The notes under the pieces were generated by a model. It saw nothing but the letters and a program-made list of their open reading frames with translations, ran no database searches and was not told the origin of the DNA. The position numbers and the translations under genes were made by a program. Shown here piece by piece: positions 9,506-17,928 of a stretch of 64,000 bases of DNA (within the stretch, counting starts at the first letter, position 1; each line of letters starts with the position of its first letter). The stretch is taken from assembly GCA_002733415.1 (NCBI GenBank), contig NVVR01000003.1, positions 100,103-164,102 on the forward strand, read 5' to 3'. This DNA is from Kordia sp. (GTDB taxonomy: Bacteria; Bacteroidota; Bacteroidia; Flavobacteriales; Flavobacteriaceae).

Positions 9506-9907
9506 ATGAGGTTAACTATTTTACTTGTAGAAGATGATGAAATTGAGTTGTTAAAATTTAAAAAAGCACTTAATAAAATTAATTCTCCTATTAAAATACT
9601 TAGTGCAAAAAATGGTGAAGAGGCGATACAATTATGTGAAACTTCTTTACCTAATTTAATTTTTTTAGATTTAAAAATGCCTAAAATGAATGGCTTAGAA
9701 TTTTTATCTTTATTAAAAAATAATGAAGAATTAAAGTCCATTCCTGCAATGATACTTACAACTTCTAATAACCATAATGATATTAATAATGCTTATAAAA
9801 TAGGCATTGCTGGTTATATTGTAAAACCATTACGATATGATGCCTATGTTGCTCAAATTAAAAAAGTAATAGAATACTGGTGTATTAATGAACTTGTAAA
9901 GCGATAA
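9506..9907 (+). CDS. Single-domain CheY-like response regulator
   Basis: A 133-residue receiver domain and nothing else: LLVEDDEIELL (acidic pair), LIFLDLKMPKMNG (phospho-acceptor Asp55), MILTTSN (switch Thr/Ser) and IVKPL (Lys). It is 14 bases upstream of the histidine kinase gene in the same orientation, so they form a pair. Without an output domain it probably passes phosphate on, for example to the Hpt protein encoded at 8511, or acts by protein contact. It is divergent from the Hpt-LytTR operon. Confidence 0.92.
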   Translation: MRLTILLVEDDEIELLKFKKALNKINSPIKILSAKNGEEAIQLCETSLPNLIFLDLKMPKMNGLEFLSLLKNNEELKSIPAMILTTSNNHNDINNAYKIGIAGYIVKPLRYDAYVAQIKKVIEYWCINELVKR

Positions 9908-9921
9908 ATTGAAAATTATTT

Positions 9922-11673
9922 ATGCAAACACAAATGCAAAAGAATGAAATTGAAGATTTGAAAAGCGCTCTGCGAAAAGCTGAACTAGCTAGAAAAAAAG
10001 CTGAACAAATACTTGGGGATAAAAATTTTGAACTACATAAAACCAATCAAAAGTTAGCCTCTACCAATAAAATGATGGAAGCTCTATTAAATGATCAATC
10101 TACTCAATTAAATGCTATTGTAAACAATTCCTCATTAGGAATTGTTTTAACCGAAAAAGGTAATTTAATTAAAGCAAATAATGCTTTTAAAAAGATATTA
10201 GGATATTCGGAAATTGAATTAAAAAAATTGACCATAAAAGATATAACTCATAAAGATGATTTATTTAATTCATTAAAATATATTAAAAAACTAGAAAATG
10301 GTACCATCAACGATTTTTTAATGAAAAAACGATATCGTAGAAAAGATGGCAATTATATTATCTGTAAGACTAACGTAACTGCTATTAGAGACGCCAAAGG
10401 GAGGCTTAAGTATCAAGTAGCTTTAATTGAGGATGTTACTGTTTCGGAACAGCATGTTAATATGCTAAAAGCTATAAATTTATTATCTGTATCCATTTTA
10501 GGTAAAAATGATTTGTTTGATATCAGTTGGGAAATAGCTAAAAATACGGCTAATCATTTAGGCTTAGAAGATTGTGTTATTTACACTGTTGACATTAAGA
10601 AAAAAATGATGACACAAGTTGCGGCTTATGGTGATAAAAACTCTGAAGGGTATACAATAAAAAATATTCTAACGATTCCTATTGGAAAGGGTATTGTAGG
10701 AACAGTAGCATTAACAGGAAAAGCAGAGTTAATAAATGACACCACATTAGACGAACGGTATATAGTAGACTGTAATGTACGGTGTTCTGAATTAGCGGTA
10801 CCTATTATTGTTAATAATAAAGTTATTGGTGTTATAGATTCTGAACATAGTGAGAAAAATTATTTTAATAAAGTACACCTTGATACCTTTACAAACATTG
10901 CGAATTTAGCTGCAGCACAATTTAATAATGCCATAAGTCTGTTAAAAGAGGAAGCTAGTAAAACTGAAAAAAATAAATTGCTTATAAAATTAGAAAAAAG
11001 TAATATTGAATTAAATAATTTTGCCCAAGTAGTTTCTCATGATTTAAAATCTCCTTTGAGAAGTATGTCTGCTTTAATTTCTTGGATTCATGAAGACAAC
11101 CACTACCTTTTTAACCATGAAACTAACGATAATTTCGAGAAATTATTAAAAAAAGTAGATAAAATGGATCATTTAATTAATGGGATTCTTAAGTATTCTA
11201 GCATAGATAAAACCAATTTTACTTCTCAAAATGTTGATTTGCATGAACTTGTTACTGATATGATTGACCTTATTTATATCCCTAATCATTTTTCAATTAA
11301 AATTAAAACAAAACTACCAACTTTTAAATCTAACAAGTTCAAACTGCAACAATTGTTTCAAAACTTAATTAGTAATGCTATTAAATACAATAACAACAAA
11401 AAAGCAGAGGTTATAATTGACTGTGTAGAGAAGCCTAAATCTTATCTTTTTTCTATTAAAGATAATGGAATTGGGATTGATCCAAAATACCACAAAAAAA
11501 TATTTGAAGTTTTTGAAACTCTTGAAGAGTCTGATGAGAACTCTACGGGTATTGGACTATCTATTGTTAAAAAAATAATCACCCTGTTTGATGGTAAGAT
11601 ATGGTTAGAAAGTAAATTTGGAGCTGGGACAACGTTCTTTTTTGAATTAAAAAAGGATACCCCGAAAGTATAA
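9922..11673 (+). CDS. PAS-GAF sensor histidine kinase
   Basis: 583 residues without signal peptide or membrane segment, so cytoplasmic. Order: an N-terminal coiled coil (about 1-60), a PAS domain (about 62-175; NNSSLGIVLTEKGNLIKANN), a GAF domain (about 185-340; IPIGKGIVGTVALTGKAELI), then HisKA with His373 in VVSHDLKSPLRS and an ATPase domain with N box (QNLISNAIKYN), G1 (IKDNGIGID) and G2 (STGIGLSIVKKI). It autophosphorylates His373 in response to a signal sensed by PAS/GAF, which cannot be identified from sequence. It is co-directional with the receiver gene 14 bases upstream. The complete motifs argue that it is still active despite the decay around it. Confidence 0.93.
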   Translation: MQTQMQKNEIEDLKSALRKAELARKKAEQILGDKNFELHKTNQKLASTNKMMEALLNDQSTQLNAIVNNSSLGIVLTEKGNLIKANNAFKKILGYSEIELKKLTIKDITHKDDLFNSLKYIKKLENGTINDFLMKKRYRRKDGNYIICKTNVTAIRDAKGRLKYQVALIEDVTVSEQHVNMLKAINLLSVSILGKNDLFDISWEIAKNTANHLGLEDCVIYTVDIKKKMMTQVAAYGDKNSEGYTIKNILTIPIGKGIVGTVALTGKAELINDTTLDERYIVDCNVRCSELAVPIIVNNKVIGVIDSEHSEKNYFNKVHLDTFTNIANLAAAQFNNAISLLKEEASKTEKNKLLIKLEKSNIELNNFAQVVSHDLKSPLRSMSALISWIHEDNHYLFNHETNDNFEKLLKKVDKMDHLINGILKYSSIDKTNFTSQNVDLHELVTDMIDLIYIPNHFSIKIKTKLPTFKSNKFKLQQLFQNLISNAIKYNNNKKAEVIIDCVEKPKSYLFSIKDNGIGIDPKYHKKIFEVFETLEESDENSTGIGLSIVKKIITLFDGKIWLESKFGAGTTFFFELKKDTPKV

Positions 11674-12360
11674 ATGTTTCGAGATTTCTCAGGATTGTAT
11701 ATAAGGGTTTAAAAATTATATGCAAACCAAATTTTCGCTAACTTGTATGGTATTTGAATACTGTTTTTAATACCTAACATTGAATTTTCAACATGATTCT
11801 AATTCTTTAAGGGGTGCTCTTTAATATATTCCATTATATTTTTATTACTGAAGTGATTTTTTAACTTTAAAAATATTTCGATATCAAATAACTATTTACT
11901 TATACATTATAGGTATGTATTTAGCGAGGAATTATTTAGTCCTGCATAGGCTGTCTTCAATAGGCCGTTTTAAAATTATTTTTATGAAAAGGTTAACAAC
12001 TTTAGAGAAAAACCCCTGAAAGTATTTCTATTTATGTTACTCTTTTGAGAATAACGAGAACCAAATACCATAAATAGTTTTTTTCATTTTTAAATTTCCC
12101 ACTAAGTCGTTAAACTCCTCAAGTTTTGTTGATAAATCGGTGTCTATAATACTAACATGTTTTATTTTTCAGAGTATATAAAAATCTAGCTTTAATTGCT
12201 GCAGTTTTTTCTTTGTTTTTTTATATCAATAATAGTAATTCGCTCTTTGAATTTTTTTGAAAAGAGGATAGTATATGTAAAGTACCATCTGTATTTTCGT
12301 CATTATCAAAATTCTAATATGTTTTTAAATACTTTTATATTTGCCTGTTTGCTTCATTGT
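11674..12360. other. Decayed DNA, no intact gene
   Basis: No reading frame of useful length. On the minus strand between about 12040 and 12340, broken frames give HILSSFQKNSKSELLL, KTAAIKARFLYTLKNK and VSIIDTDLSTKLEEFNDLVG, separated by stops and frame changes, so a gene once lay there; I do not recognise it. The first 350 bases after the kinase show nothing. Confidence 0.4.
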
Positions 12361-12371
12361 AGTATAGATTT

Positions 12372-13020
12372 ATGATACCAACATTAACATCTGTTTTTTA
12401 CCGAGATACCTCTAAATTAGGTATGAAAGGTGTAGTTTTTTATTCATTTCGATTGAAACTATTGTTACTGTAGGTGAAATGACAATATCTGTAGATTAGT
12501 TTATAGAGAGTCTGTTTTTCCTTTATGATAATAAGGTAAACTAAATTATTATGAAAAGTAGTTTTAATAAATATCTAGTATCTGCAATAGGAATTGCTTT
12601 ACTATTTCATGGAAGTGCTATGTTTTTTACTTTGGAATAAAGTTACGATGTGCTAACACATATATTTTTTGCATAGCATTATGTCAATAATTGGTAGAAA
12701 ACATGGTCTTATAAATTGTATATTGGTTTACAACCATGAGCTACCCACTATTAATTTATCAAATTTTAGTGCAACTGTCATTTATTGAAACTCTAAAAGA
12801 GCTTGTTAAAGAAGAGTCTTATTAGTGTGAGTTTTTTTGATGCTACAGATTTATAGTGGCTAGCAATGGCTATTCAGAAAATTGTTTTAAATGATATTTA
12901 TAGAATATAGTTTGGGAAAATAAATTATAAAGCAGCAACAATATTTCCAATGAGGAGATATGTAACTTAATTATTTGAAGACTTTTTTAAACAAGCAGTT
13001 TGATAGTAAGAATCGCTTTT
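12372..13020 (+). pseudogene. Remnants of one or two proteins, possibly polysaccharide-related
   Basis: Broken frames give DTSKLGMKGVVFYS, then TIVTVGEMTISVD and FIESLFFLYDNKVN, ending near 12545. An ATG at 12551 opens MKSSFNKYLVSAIGIALLFH followed by GSAMFFTLE and a stop, then HYVNNWWKTWSYKLYIGLQP, a stop and YPLLIYQILVQLSFIETLKE. The second part looks like a multi-membrane-segment protein. The first vaguely resembles a deacetylase start, but I would not assign it. Decay is heavy. The context (YaiO-like, STAS and LytTR genes) suggests a lost exopolysaccharide locus; that is inference. Confidence 0.35.
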
Positions 13021-13096
13021 TATAAGCTTAGATATACTATGGTCAATTATTTATTGAAAGAAAATAGGTTGTTTATAATTCTATGTAATGATTTTA

Positions 13097-13139
13097 TTGA
13101 AAGTTTGTGTAAAAATCATATTTTTACACAAACTTTCAA
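13097..13139. promoter_or_regulatory. 20-bp perfect inverted repeat upstream of HMG-CoA lyase
   Basis: Positions 13097-13116 and 13120-13139 are exact reverse complements around a 3-base loop (cat). The right arm ends 5 bases before the start codon at 13145, so in mRNA the hairpin would cover the ribosome-loading region, or as DNA it could be an operator. An A-run/T-run centre also makes it terminator-like. No family is known to me. Confidence 0.7.
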
Positions 13140-13144
13140 ATCTA

Positions 13145-14011
13145 ATGAATAAACATATAAAAATAATTGAATGTCCTCGCGATGCAATGCAAGGGATTAA
13201 GATGTTTATTCCTACGGAAAAGAAAGTTGCCTATTTACAATCTTTATTAAACTGTGGTTTTGATTCCTTAGACTTCGGTAGTTTTGTATCGCCAAAGGCA
13301 ATACCGCAAATGGTTGACACTGCTGAAGTATTGTCACAATTAGATTTATCAAAAACTAAAACAAAGTTATTAGCTATAGTTGCAAATGTTCGCGGTGCTC
13401 AAGCTGCAGCGGAGCACAAACTAATTCAGTATTTAGGATATCCTTTTTCAATATCAGAGAATTTTCAAATGCGGAATACGCATAAAACCATTGCACAGTC
13501 TATTGAAAGTTTAAAAGAAATTTTAGACATTGCTAATGCTACAGATAAAGAAGTAGTGGCTTATTTATCTATGGGATTTGGAAACCCTTACGGTGATCCT
13601 TGGAATGTTGAAATAGTAGGAGAGTGGACTGAGAAACTTTCAAACATGGGAGTGAAAATATTGTCGCTTTCTGATACTATTGGTTCGTCAACACCAGAAG
13701 ATATTAGTTATATATTCTCTAATTTAATACCGAAGTATACTAATATTGAGTTTGGAGCTCATTTACATACTACTCCAACATCATGGCATGAAAAAATAGA
13801 CGCTGCTTATAAAGCTGGTTGTATTCGTTATGATGGTGCTATACAAGGTTTTGGTGGTTGCCCTATGGCTAAAGATGTGTTAACAGGAAATATGCCTACT
13901 GAGAAAGTATTGTCATATTTCACTACTGAAAAAGCGATAACAAATGTTAATCCTATGGCATTTGAAGCGTCTTATAATAAAGCTTCTGATATTTTTAATT
14001 ACTACCATTAG
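13145..14011 (+). CDS. Hydroxymethylglutaryl-CoA lyase
   Basis: 288 residues from the ATG at 13145; an in-frame upstream ATG at 13088 would run through the inverted repeat and add 19 residues not typical of the family. The TIM-barrel motifs are present: ECPRDAMQG (catalytic Arg), FGSFVSPKAIPQM, SLSDTIGSSTP, GAHLHTTP (metal His pair) and GFGGCPMAKD (catalytic Cys loop). The enzyme splits HMG-CoA into acetyl-CoA and acetoacetate, the last step of leucine breakdown. No other leucine-pathway genes lie nearby. The preceding perfect hairpin suggests unusual control. Confidence 0.92.
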   Translation: MNKHIKIIECPRDAMQGIKMFIPTEKKVAYLQSLLNCGFDSLDFGSFVSPKAIPQMVDTAEVLSQLDLSKTKTKLLAIVANVRGAQAAAEHKLIQYLGYPFSISENFQMRNTHKTIAQSIESLKEILDIANATDKEVVAYLSMGFGNPYGDPWNVEIVGEWTEKLSNMGVKILSLSDTIGSSTPEDISYIFSNLIPKYTNIEFGAHLHTTPTSWHEKIDAAYKAGCIRYDGAIQGFGGCPMAKDVLTGNMPTEKVLSYFTTEKAITNVNPMAFEASYNKASDIFNYYH

Positions 14012-14084
14012 TTTTATATTCAGGTAGTTATAATTCTTATTTAAACTAATTACAAATAAGTCTTTTTTGTTTCAAAAGAGAGTG

Positions 14085-14092
14085 TATATTTG
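14085..14092 (+). promoter_or_regulatory. -7 box (TATATTTG) of the DUF4856 gene promoter
   Basis: TATATTTG is an exact TAnnTTTG match, 45 bases before the start codon at 14137, with a TTTTTTG about 16 bases further upstream. The putative iron operator lies between it and the gene. Confidence 0.65.
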
Positions 14093-14107
14093 CATCTGAA
14101 CTCAAAC

Positions 14108-14129
14108 TATTAGTAATTAATCTAAATAA
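14108..14129 (-). promoter_or_regulatory. Putative iron-responsive operator, copy 1
   Basis: On the minus strand it reads TTATTTAGATTAATTACTAAT, the same half-site TTATTTAGA as at six other iron genes here. It covers the region just downstream of the -7 box, where a bound repressor would block transcription. Confidence 0.5.
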
Positions 14130-14136
14130 GAATAAA

Positions 14137-15306
14137 ATGAAAAAAGTAATCTTAAGTTTTTTAGCTTTATCTACAATTGCAATAACATCTTGTAGTGATG
14201 ATGATAATGTTATTATACCAGTTGTGTCAACACATGCAAAGACAGTTTCTGATATAAACCTTGATGGAGTAATTGCTCCGGTAAGTTATACTTTTGATAG
14301 AAGTGGTAATTCATCAGTTAGTTTTGGTGGTCAAACGACACGTATTAAAATGGCTAAAGAGTTATCTTCTGCGTTAAAAGTGAGCACTAATACAGAAGTT
14401 CAGTTAGACAATATGTATGCTGATGGAACTGGTTTTGATGAAGCTGGATTAGACACTTCTGGTAAGAAATTAAGAAATAAATCAGGTGCTTCTTTAGACT
14501 TTTTTGACGGAGAAGTGGAAGGAGTAGCTATTAAAACATATTTTGATAATTTAATTAAAGGGCAAGTAGATAATGTATTTGTTAATTGGACTACAACTGC
14601 TGCTTCAGGTATAGCTGGTCAAATTACTGATGGAAGTTCTACTCGTTATGTAAATGCTAAAGGAATTGAAAATAACCAAGTATTTGCAAAAGGATTAATA
14701 GGTGCTTTACAATTAGATCAGGCTTTAAACGGTTATATGTCTAAAGTTGTCAATGATGATAATGCTACAGTAAGTGATAACCATACTACAATGGAGCACC
14801 ATTTTGATGAGGCATATGGGTATTTAATGAATTCGGAAGATGATGCTTTTTTCTCTAAATATTTAACTAAAGTAGATAGTAATCCAAACTTTACGGGGAT
14901 AGAATCTGAGATAGGTCAGGCATTTAGAATTGCTCGTCAAGCTATTGTTGATCAAAAATATGCAGTTCGTGATCAAGCAATTGAAGTATTACGTTACCAA
15001 GTGTCAAAAGCAGTAGCTGTTAGAACAATACATTATTTACAAGCAGGTAAGGCACAAATTGCTCCATCAACTATGGGGGGGGCTTTTCATGACTTATCTG
15101 AAGGAATGGGGTTTGTGTATAGCTTACGTTTTTTAAGAAAATCGGATGTTACAGATACTTATTTTACAAAGGCAGAAGTTGATGGTTTCTTAGCAGATAT
15201 GGAAGCAGGTAACGGTTTATGGGATGTTACCTCTGCAACTTTAGATGGAATTTGTAATGATATAGCTGCAAAGTTTGATTTTACAATGGCGCAAGCTGCT
15301 TTATAA
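14137..15306 (+). CDS. DUF4856 lipoprotein in an iron-uptake locus
   Basis: 389 residues with a lipoprotein signal (MKKVILSFLALSTIAITSCS, Cys19) followed by SDDD, which resembles the acidic surface-export signal of flavobacterial lipoproteins. After the signal comes a domain with YTFDRSGNSSVSFGGQTTRI, EHHFDEAYGYLM (His-rich, imelysin-like helix) and GGAFHDLSEGMGFVYSLRF, which I recognise as DUF4856. Function is unknown. It regularly accompanies imelysins and TonB receptors in Bacteroidota (recollection), and here is followed by both. A promoter, a putative iron operator and a terminator bracket it as a single-gene unit. It probably binds or helps deliver a metal at the cell surface or in the periplasm (inference). 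Confidence 0.8.
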   Translation: MKKVILSFLALSTIAITSCSDDDNVIIPVVSTHAKTVSDINLDGVIAPVSYTFDRSGNSSVSFGGQTTRIKMAKELSSALKVSTNTEVQLDNMYADGTGFDEAGLDTSGKKLRNKSGASLDFFDGEVEGVAIKTYFDNLIKGQVDNVFVNWTTTAASGIAGQITDGSSTRYVNAKGIENNQVFAKGLIGALQLDQALNGYMSKVVNDDNATVSDNHTTMEHHFDEAYGYLMNSEDDAFFSKYLTKVDSNPNFTGIESEIGQAFRIARQAIVDQKYAVRDQAIEVLRYQVSKAVAVRTIHYLQAGKAQIAPSTMGGAFHDLSEGMGFVYSLRFLRKSDVTDTYFTKAEVDGFLADMEAGNGLWDVTSATLDGICNDIAAKFDFTMAQAAL

Positions 15307-15325
15307 GTTTTTAAAAACTAATTTT

Positions 15326-15357
15326 AAAGCGGTTAACTAGTGTTAGTTAACCGCTTT
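15326..15357 (+). terminator. Rho-independent terminator of the DUF4856 gene
   Basis: A perfect 14-bp stem (15326-15339 with 15344-15357), 4-base loop and a T-run. It is followed at once by the next promoter. Confidence 0.9.
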
Positions 15358-15360
15358 TTT

Positions 15361-15368
15361 TATATTTG
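15361..15368 (+). promoter_or_regulatory. -7 box (TATATTTG) of the imelysin operon
   Basis: An exact TAnnTTTG match, 33 bases before the imelysin start and directly next to the operator at 15373. Confidence 0.65.
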
Positions 15369-15372
15369 CACC

Positions 15373-15395
15373 TTAATTAGAATAAATTAAAATAA
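15373..15395 (+). promoter_or_regulatory. Putative iron-responsive operator, copy 2
   Basis: TTAATTAGA, 8 bases, AAATAA: one mismatch to the TTATTTAGA half-site shared by the other copies. It lies between the -7 box and the start codon at 15401. Confidence 0.6.
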
Positions 15396-15400
15396 AACAA

Positions 15401-16495
15401 ATGAAAAATATATTAATAGCGGTAACTATTCTTTTATTTATTTCATGTGGTGAGGATGATCCTGTTGCATCAAATACTGATAATTTTAACAGAACTGCAA
15501 TGTTAACCAATTGGGCGGATAATAGTATTATTCCTGCGTATACCGATTATGAATCGAAATTAGCATCATTAAAAACAGCCACAACAACGTTTACAACAAC
15601 TCAAAATCAAGCAAATCTAACAGCATTGCGTACTGAATATATAGCTGCATATAAAACATGGCAATATGTAGTATTATTCAGTAGTATAGGAAAAGCTGCT
15701 GAATTAGATGTAACGCGTTGGGTGAATGTGTATCCTACAAACGCAGCCACTATTGAGACTAACATAACAAATGCTAGTACAGATTTGAGTTTATCTTCAA
15801 CTAATACACAACAAGGTTTTCCTGCATTAGATTATTTATTATATGGTGTAGGAGTAGATGATACAGCAATAGTTGCTAAATATAGTACAGCTAACTACAG
15901 CACTTATCTAATAGCAGTAGTTGATCGTTTAATAGCGTTAAATACACCTGTTTTAAATGATTGGAATGGAGCATATAGAAATACTTTTATTGCTTCATCA
16001 GGAAATACTGTTGGAAGTTCAGTAAATGTTATGGTGAATGATTACATTTTTAATTATGAAAAGTATTTTAGAGTATACAAACTAGGAGGTCCGTTAGCTA
16101 TTTTTGGAGGATCAGTACGTCCAGAAGAGTTGGAAGTGTATTATGGAAAGCAATCTAGGGAATTGTGCTTAACAGCTTTAGATGCAATTGAAAATTTCTT
16201 TTCAGGAAAACATTATTTAAGTACAACAGAAGGAGATAGTTTTAAAAGTTACTTGACGTATCTAGATGCTAAAAATGATGGACAAGCACTTGCGCCAGTG
16301 ATGCTCGTACAGATGCAATCAGCTAGAACAAAATTGAATTTACTGAATTCTGATTTTTCAGCACAATTAAACACTGATATTACTCCTGCTAATACAGCAT
16401 ATACAGAAATACAACGTTTAGTACCGATGTTGAAAATCGATATGATGCAAGCATTTAATATTAACTTAGATTATCTAGATAATGATGGTGATTAG
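15401..16495 (+). CDS. Imelysin-family (peptidase M75) lipoprotein
   Basis: 364 residues with a lipoprotein signal (Cys16 in FISCGEDD). The remainder is the two-bundle helical imelysin fold: AYKTWQYVVLF (N-terminal bundle), GFPALDYLLYGVG at the position of the family GxHxxE motif, YRNTFIASSG and the C-terminal bundle, ending LDNDGD. The His and Glu of GxHxxE are replaced (G-F-P-A-L-D), so metal binding must differ from IrpA/EfeO-type members. Imelysins are iron-regulated periplasmic or surface proteins linked to iron uptake, with no proven peptidase activity in most. The gene leads an operon with an HTTM protein and a TonB receptor. A paralogue with the same DNDGD end is encoded at 56614. Confidence 0.88.
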   Translation: MKNILIAVTILLFISCGEDDPVASNTDNFNRTAMLTNWADNSIIPAYTDYESKLASLKTATTTFTTTQNQANLTALRTEYIAAYKTWQYVVLFSSIGKAAELDVTRWVNVYPTNAATIETNITNASTDLSLSSTNTQQGFPALDYLLYGVGVDDTAIVAKYSTANYSTYLIAVVDRLIALNTPVLNDWNGAYRNTFIASSGNTVGSSVNVMVNDYIFNYEKYFRVYKLGGPLAIFGGSVRPEELEVYYGKQSRELCLTALDAIENFFSGKHYLSTTEGDSFKSYLTYLDAKNDGQALAPVMLVQMQSARTKLNLLNSDFSAQLNTDITPANTAYTEIQRLVPMLKIDMMQAFNINLDYLDNDGD

Positions 16496-16514
16496 CCTTA
16501 AACCTTAATTTAAT

Positions 16515-16544
16515 AAAAGCTATTTAAGAAATTGAATAGCTTTT
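16515..16544 (+). terminator. Weak terminator or attenuator between imelysin and HTTM genes
   Basis: A 10-bp stem (AAAAGCTATT with AATAGCTTTT) with a 10-base loop and a short T-run, 11 bases before the HTTM start. It may lower read-through from the imelysin gene and does not necessarily end the operon. Confidence 0.6.
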
Positions 16545-16554
16545 TCTTTGCGCA

Positions 16555-17928
16555 ATGAATATACTCAAACATTCATATTTTTCAAAAGCAACCTCTGCAG
16601 CTCCTTTAATAGTATTTAGGATAGGTTTTGGGTTAATGATGTTAGCAAGTATTATACGATTTTGGTATAATGGTTGGATAGAAACCCAATATATACAGCC
16701 TAAATTTTTCTTTTCATATACAGGTTTTGAATGGATAAAACCTTTAGGAGATTTTACGTACCTTTTATTTCTACTTTGCGGTTTAGCAGCTTTTTTTGTA
16801 GCCATCGGCTTAAAGTATAGAATAGCAATTGTAGTATTCTTTTTGAGTTTTACGTATATAGAATTGATGGATAAAACTACTTATCTTAATCATTATTATT
16901 GTATTAGCTTGTTGAGTCTTGTACTGATTTTTCTTCCAGCTCAAGCACAATTTTCTGTAGATGCATATTTGAATAAAAAAGAATATGTTCAAATTCCTAA
17001 ATGGTGTATTGATAGTATAAAATTATTATTAGGAGTTGTTTACTTTTATGCCGGTTTAGCAAAAATAAATTCTGATTGGTTATTTAGAGCTATGCCATTA
17101 AAAATTTGGCTCCCTTCAAAGTATGACTTACCAATAATCGGTAATACACTAATGCAGCAAGAATGGTTTCATTATGTAATGAGTTGGAGTGGTATGCTAT
17201 ATGATTTGTGTATCCCTTTTTTATTATTATATAAACGTACTCGTATATTGGCTTTCGTTGCAGTAGTATTTTTTCATGTATTTACACGAATTTTATTTCC
17301 CATTGGAATGTTTCCCTTTATAATGATTATGAGTACATTAATATTTTTTGAGGCGTCTTTTCACCAGAAAATTATTGGTTTTTTAAGTAATATAATAACT
17401 CCAATTACTCGATTATTCACAGCAAAAAAAATAGCAGTACAAAATAGCTATTCATATCAATCAAAAAGAGTAATTTTGCCGCTTTTAATAGTGTTTTTTT
17501 CTGTGCAATTACTTTTTCCATTTCGCTATATATGCTATCCTGGAGAATTGTTTTGGACCGAGGAAGGCTACCGGTTTTCTTGGCGTGTTATGTTAATTGA
17601 AAAAGCAGGATATGCTAGTTTTAAAATTGTAAATAGTGAAACAGGTAAGTTTTTTTATGTAGAAAATAACGATTTCCTTACAGCAAGGCAAGAAAAACAA
17701 ATGAGTACACAACCCGATTTTATATTGGAATATGCTCATTTTTTAGGAGATCATTTTAAAAAAGATGGGCATAAAAATATACAAGTATTTGTTGATAGTT
17801 ATGTAGGATTAAACGGAAGGTTAAGTAAGCTATTTATTGATCCGAAAGTAGATTTATATAAAGAGAAAGAATCATTGCAACATAAAAATTGGATTTTACC
17901 ATTTAAAGATGAAATTAAAGGATTTTAA
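16555..17928 (+). CDS. HTTM-domain membrane protein (vitamin K-dependent carboxylase-like)
   Basis: 457 residues with about eight membrane segments and HTTM-domain features: PLIVFRIGFGLMML near the N-terminus, YIELMDKTTYLNHYYCISLL, VYFYAGLAKINSDWLF and FHVFTRILFPIGMFPF. These match the membrane core of gamma-glutamyl carboxylase-like proteins. A C-terminal soluble part (about 320-457; RFSWRVMLIEKAGYASFKIV) is also typical. The bacterial function is unknown; carboxylase activity should not be assumed. It overlaps the following TonB receptor gene by 20 bases, so the two are translationally linked. The pairing with imelysin and a receptor points to a role in iron or metal-complex uptake (inference). 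Confidence 0.85.
   Translation: MNILKHSYFSKATSAAPLIVFRIGFGLMMLASIIRFWYNGWIETQYIQPKFFFSYTGFEWIKPLGDFTYLLFLLCGLAAFFVAIGLKYRIAIVVFFLSFTYIELMDKTTYLNHYYCISLLSLVLIFLPAQAQFSVDAYLNKKEYVQIPKWCIDSIKLLLGVVYFYAGLAKINSDWLFRAMPLKIWLPSKYDLPIIGNTLMQQEWFHYVMSWSGMLYDLCIPFLLLYKRTRILAFVAVVFFHVFTRILFPIGMFPFIMIMSTLIFFEASFHQKIIGFLSNIITPITRLFTAKKIAVQNSYSYQSKRVILPLLIVFFSVQLLFPFRYICYPGELFWTEEGYRFSWRVMLIEKAGYASFKIVNSETGKFFYVENNDFLTARQEKQMSTQPDFILEYAHFLGDHFKKDGHKNIQVFVDSYVGLNGRLSKLFIDPKVDLYKEKESLQHKNWILPFKDEIKGF

Noticed and set aside
13088..13144. Upstream in-frame ATG for HMG-CoA lyase
   Set aside because: It would translate through the 20-bp perfect inverted repeat and add 19 residues absent from the family; MNKHIKIIECPRD at 13145 fits the normal N-terminus.
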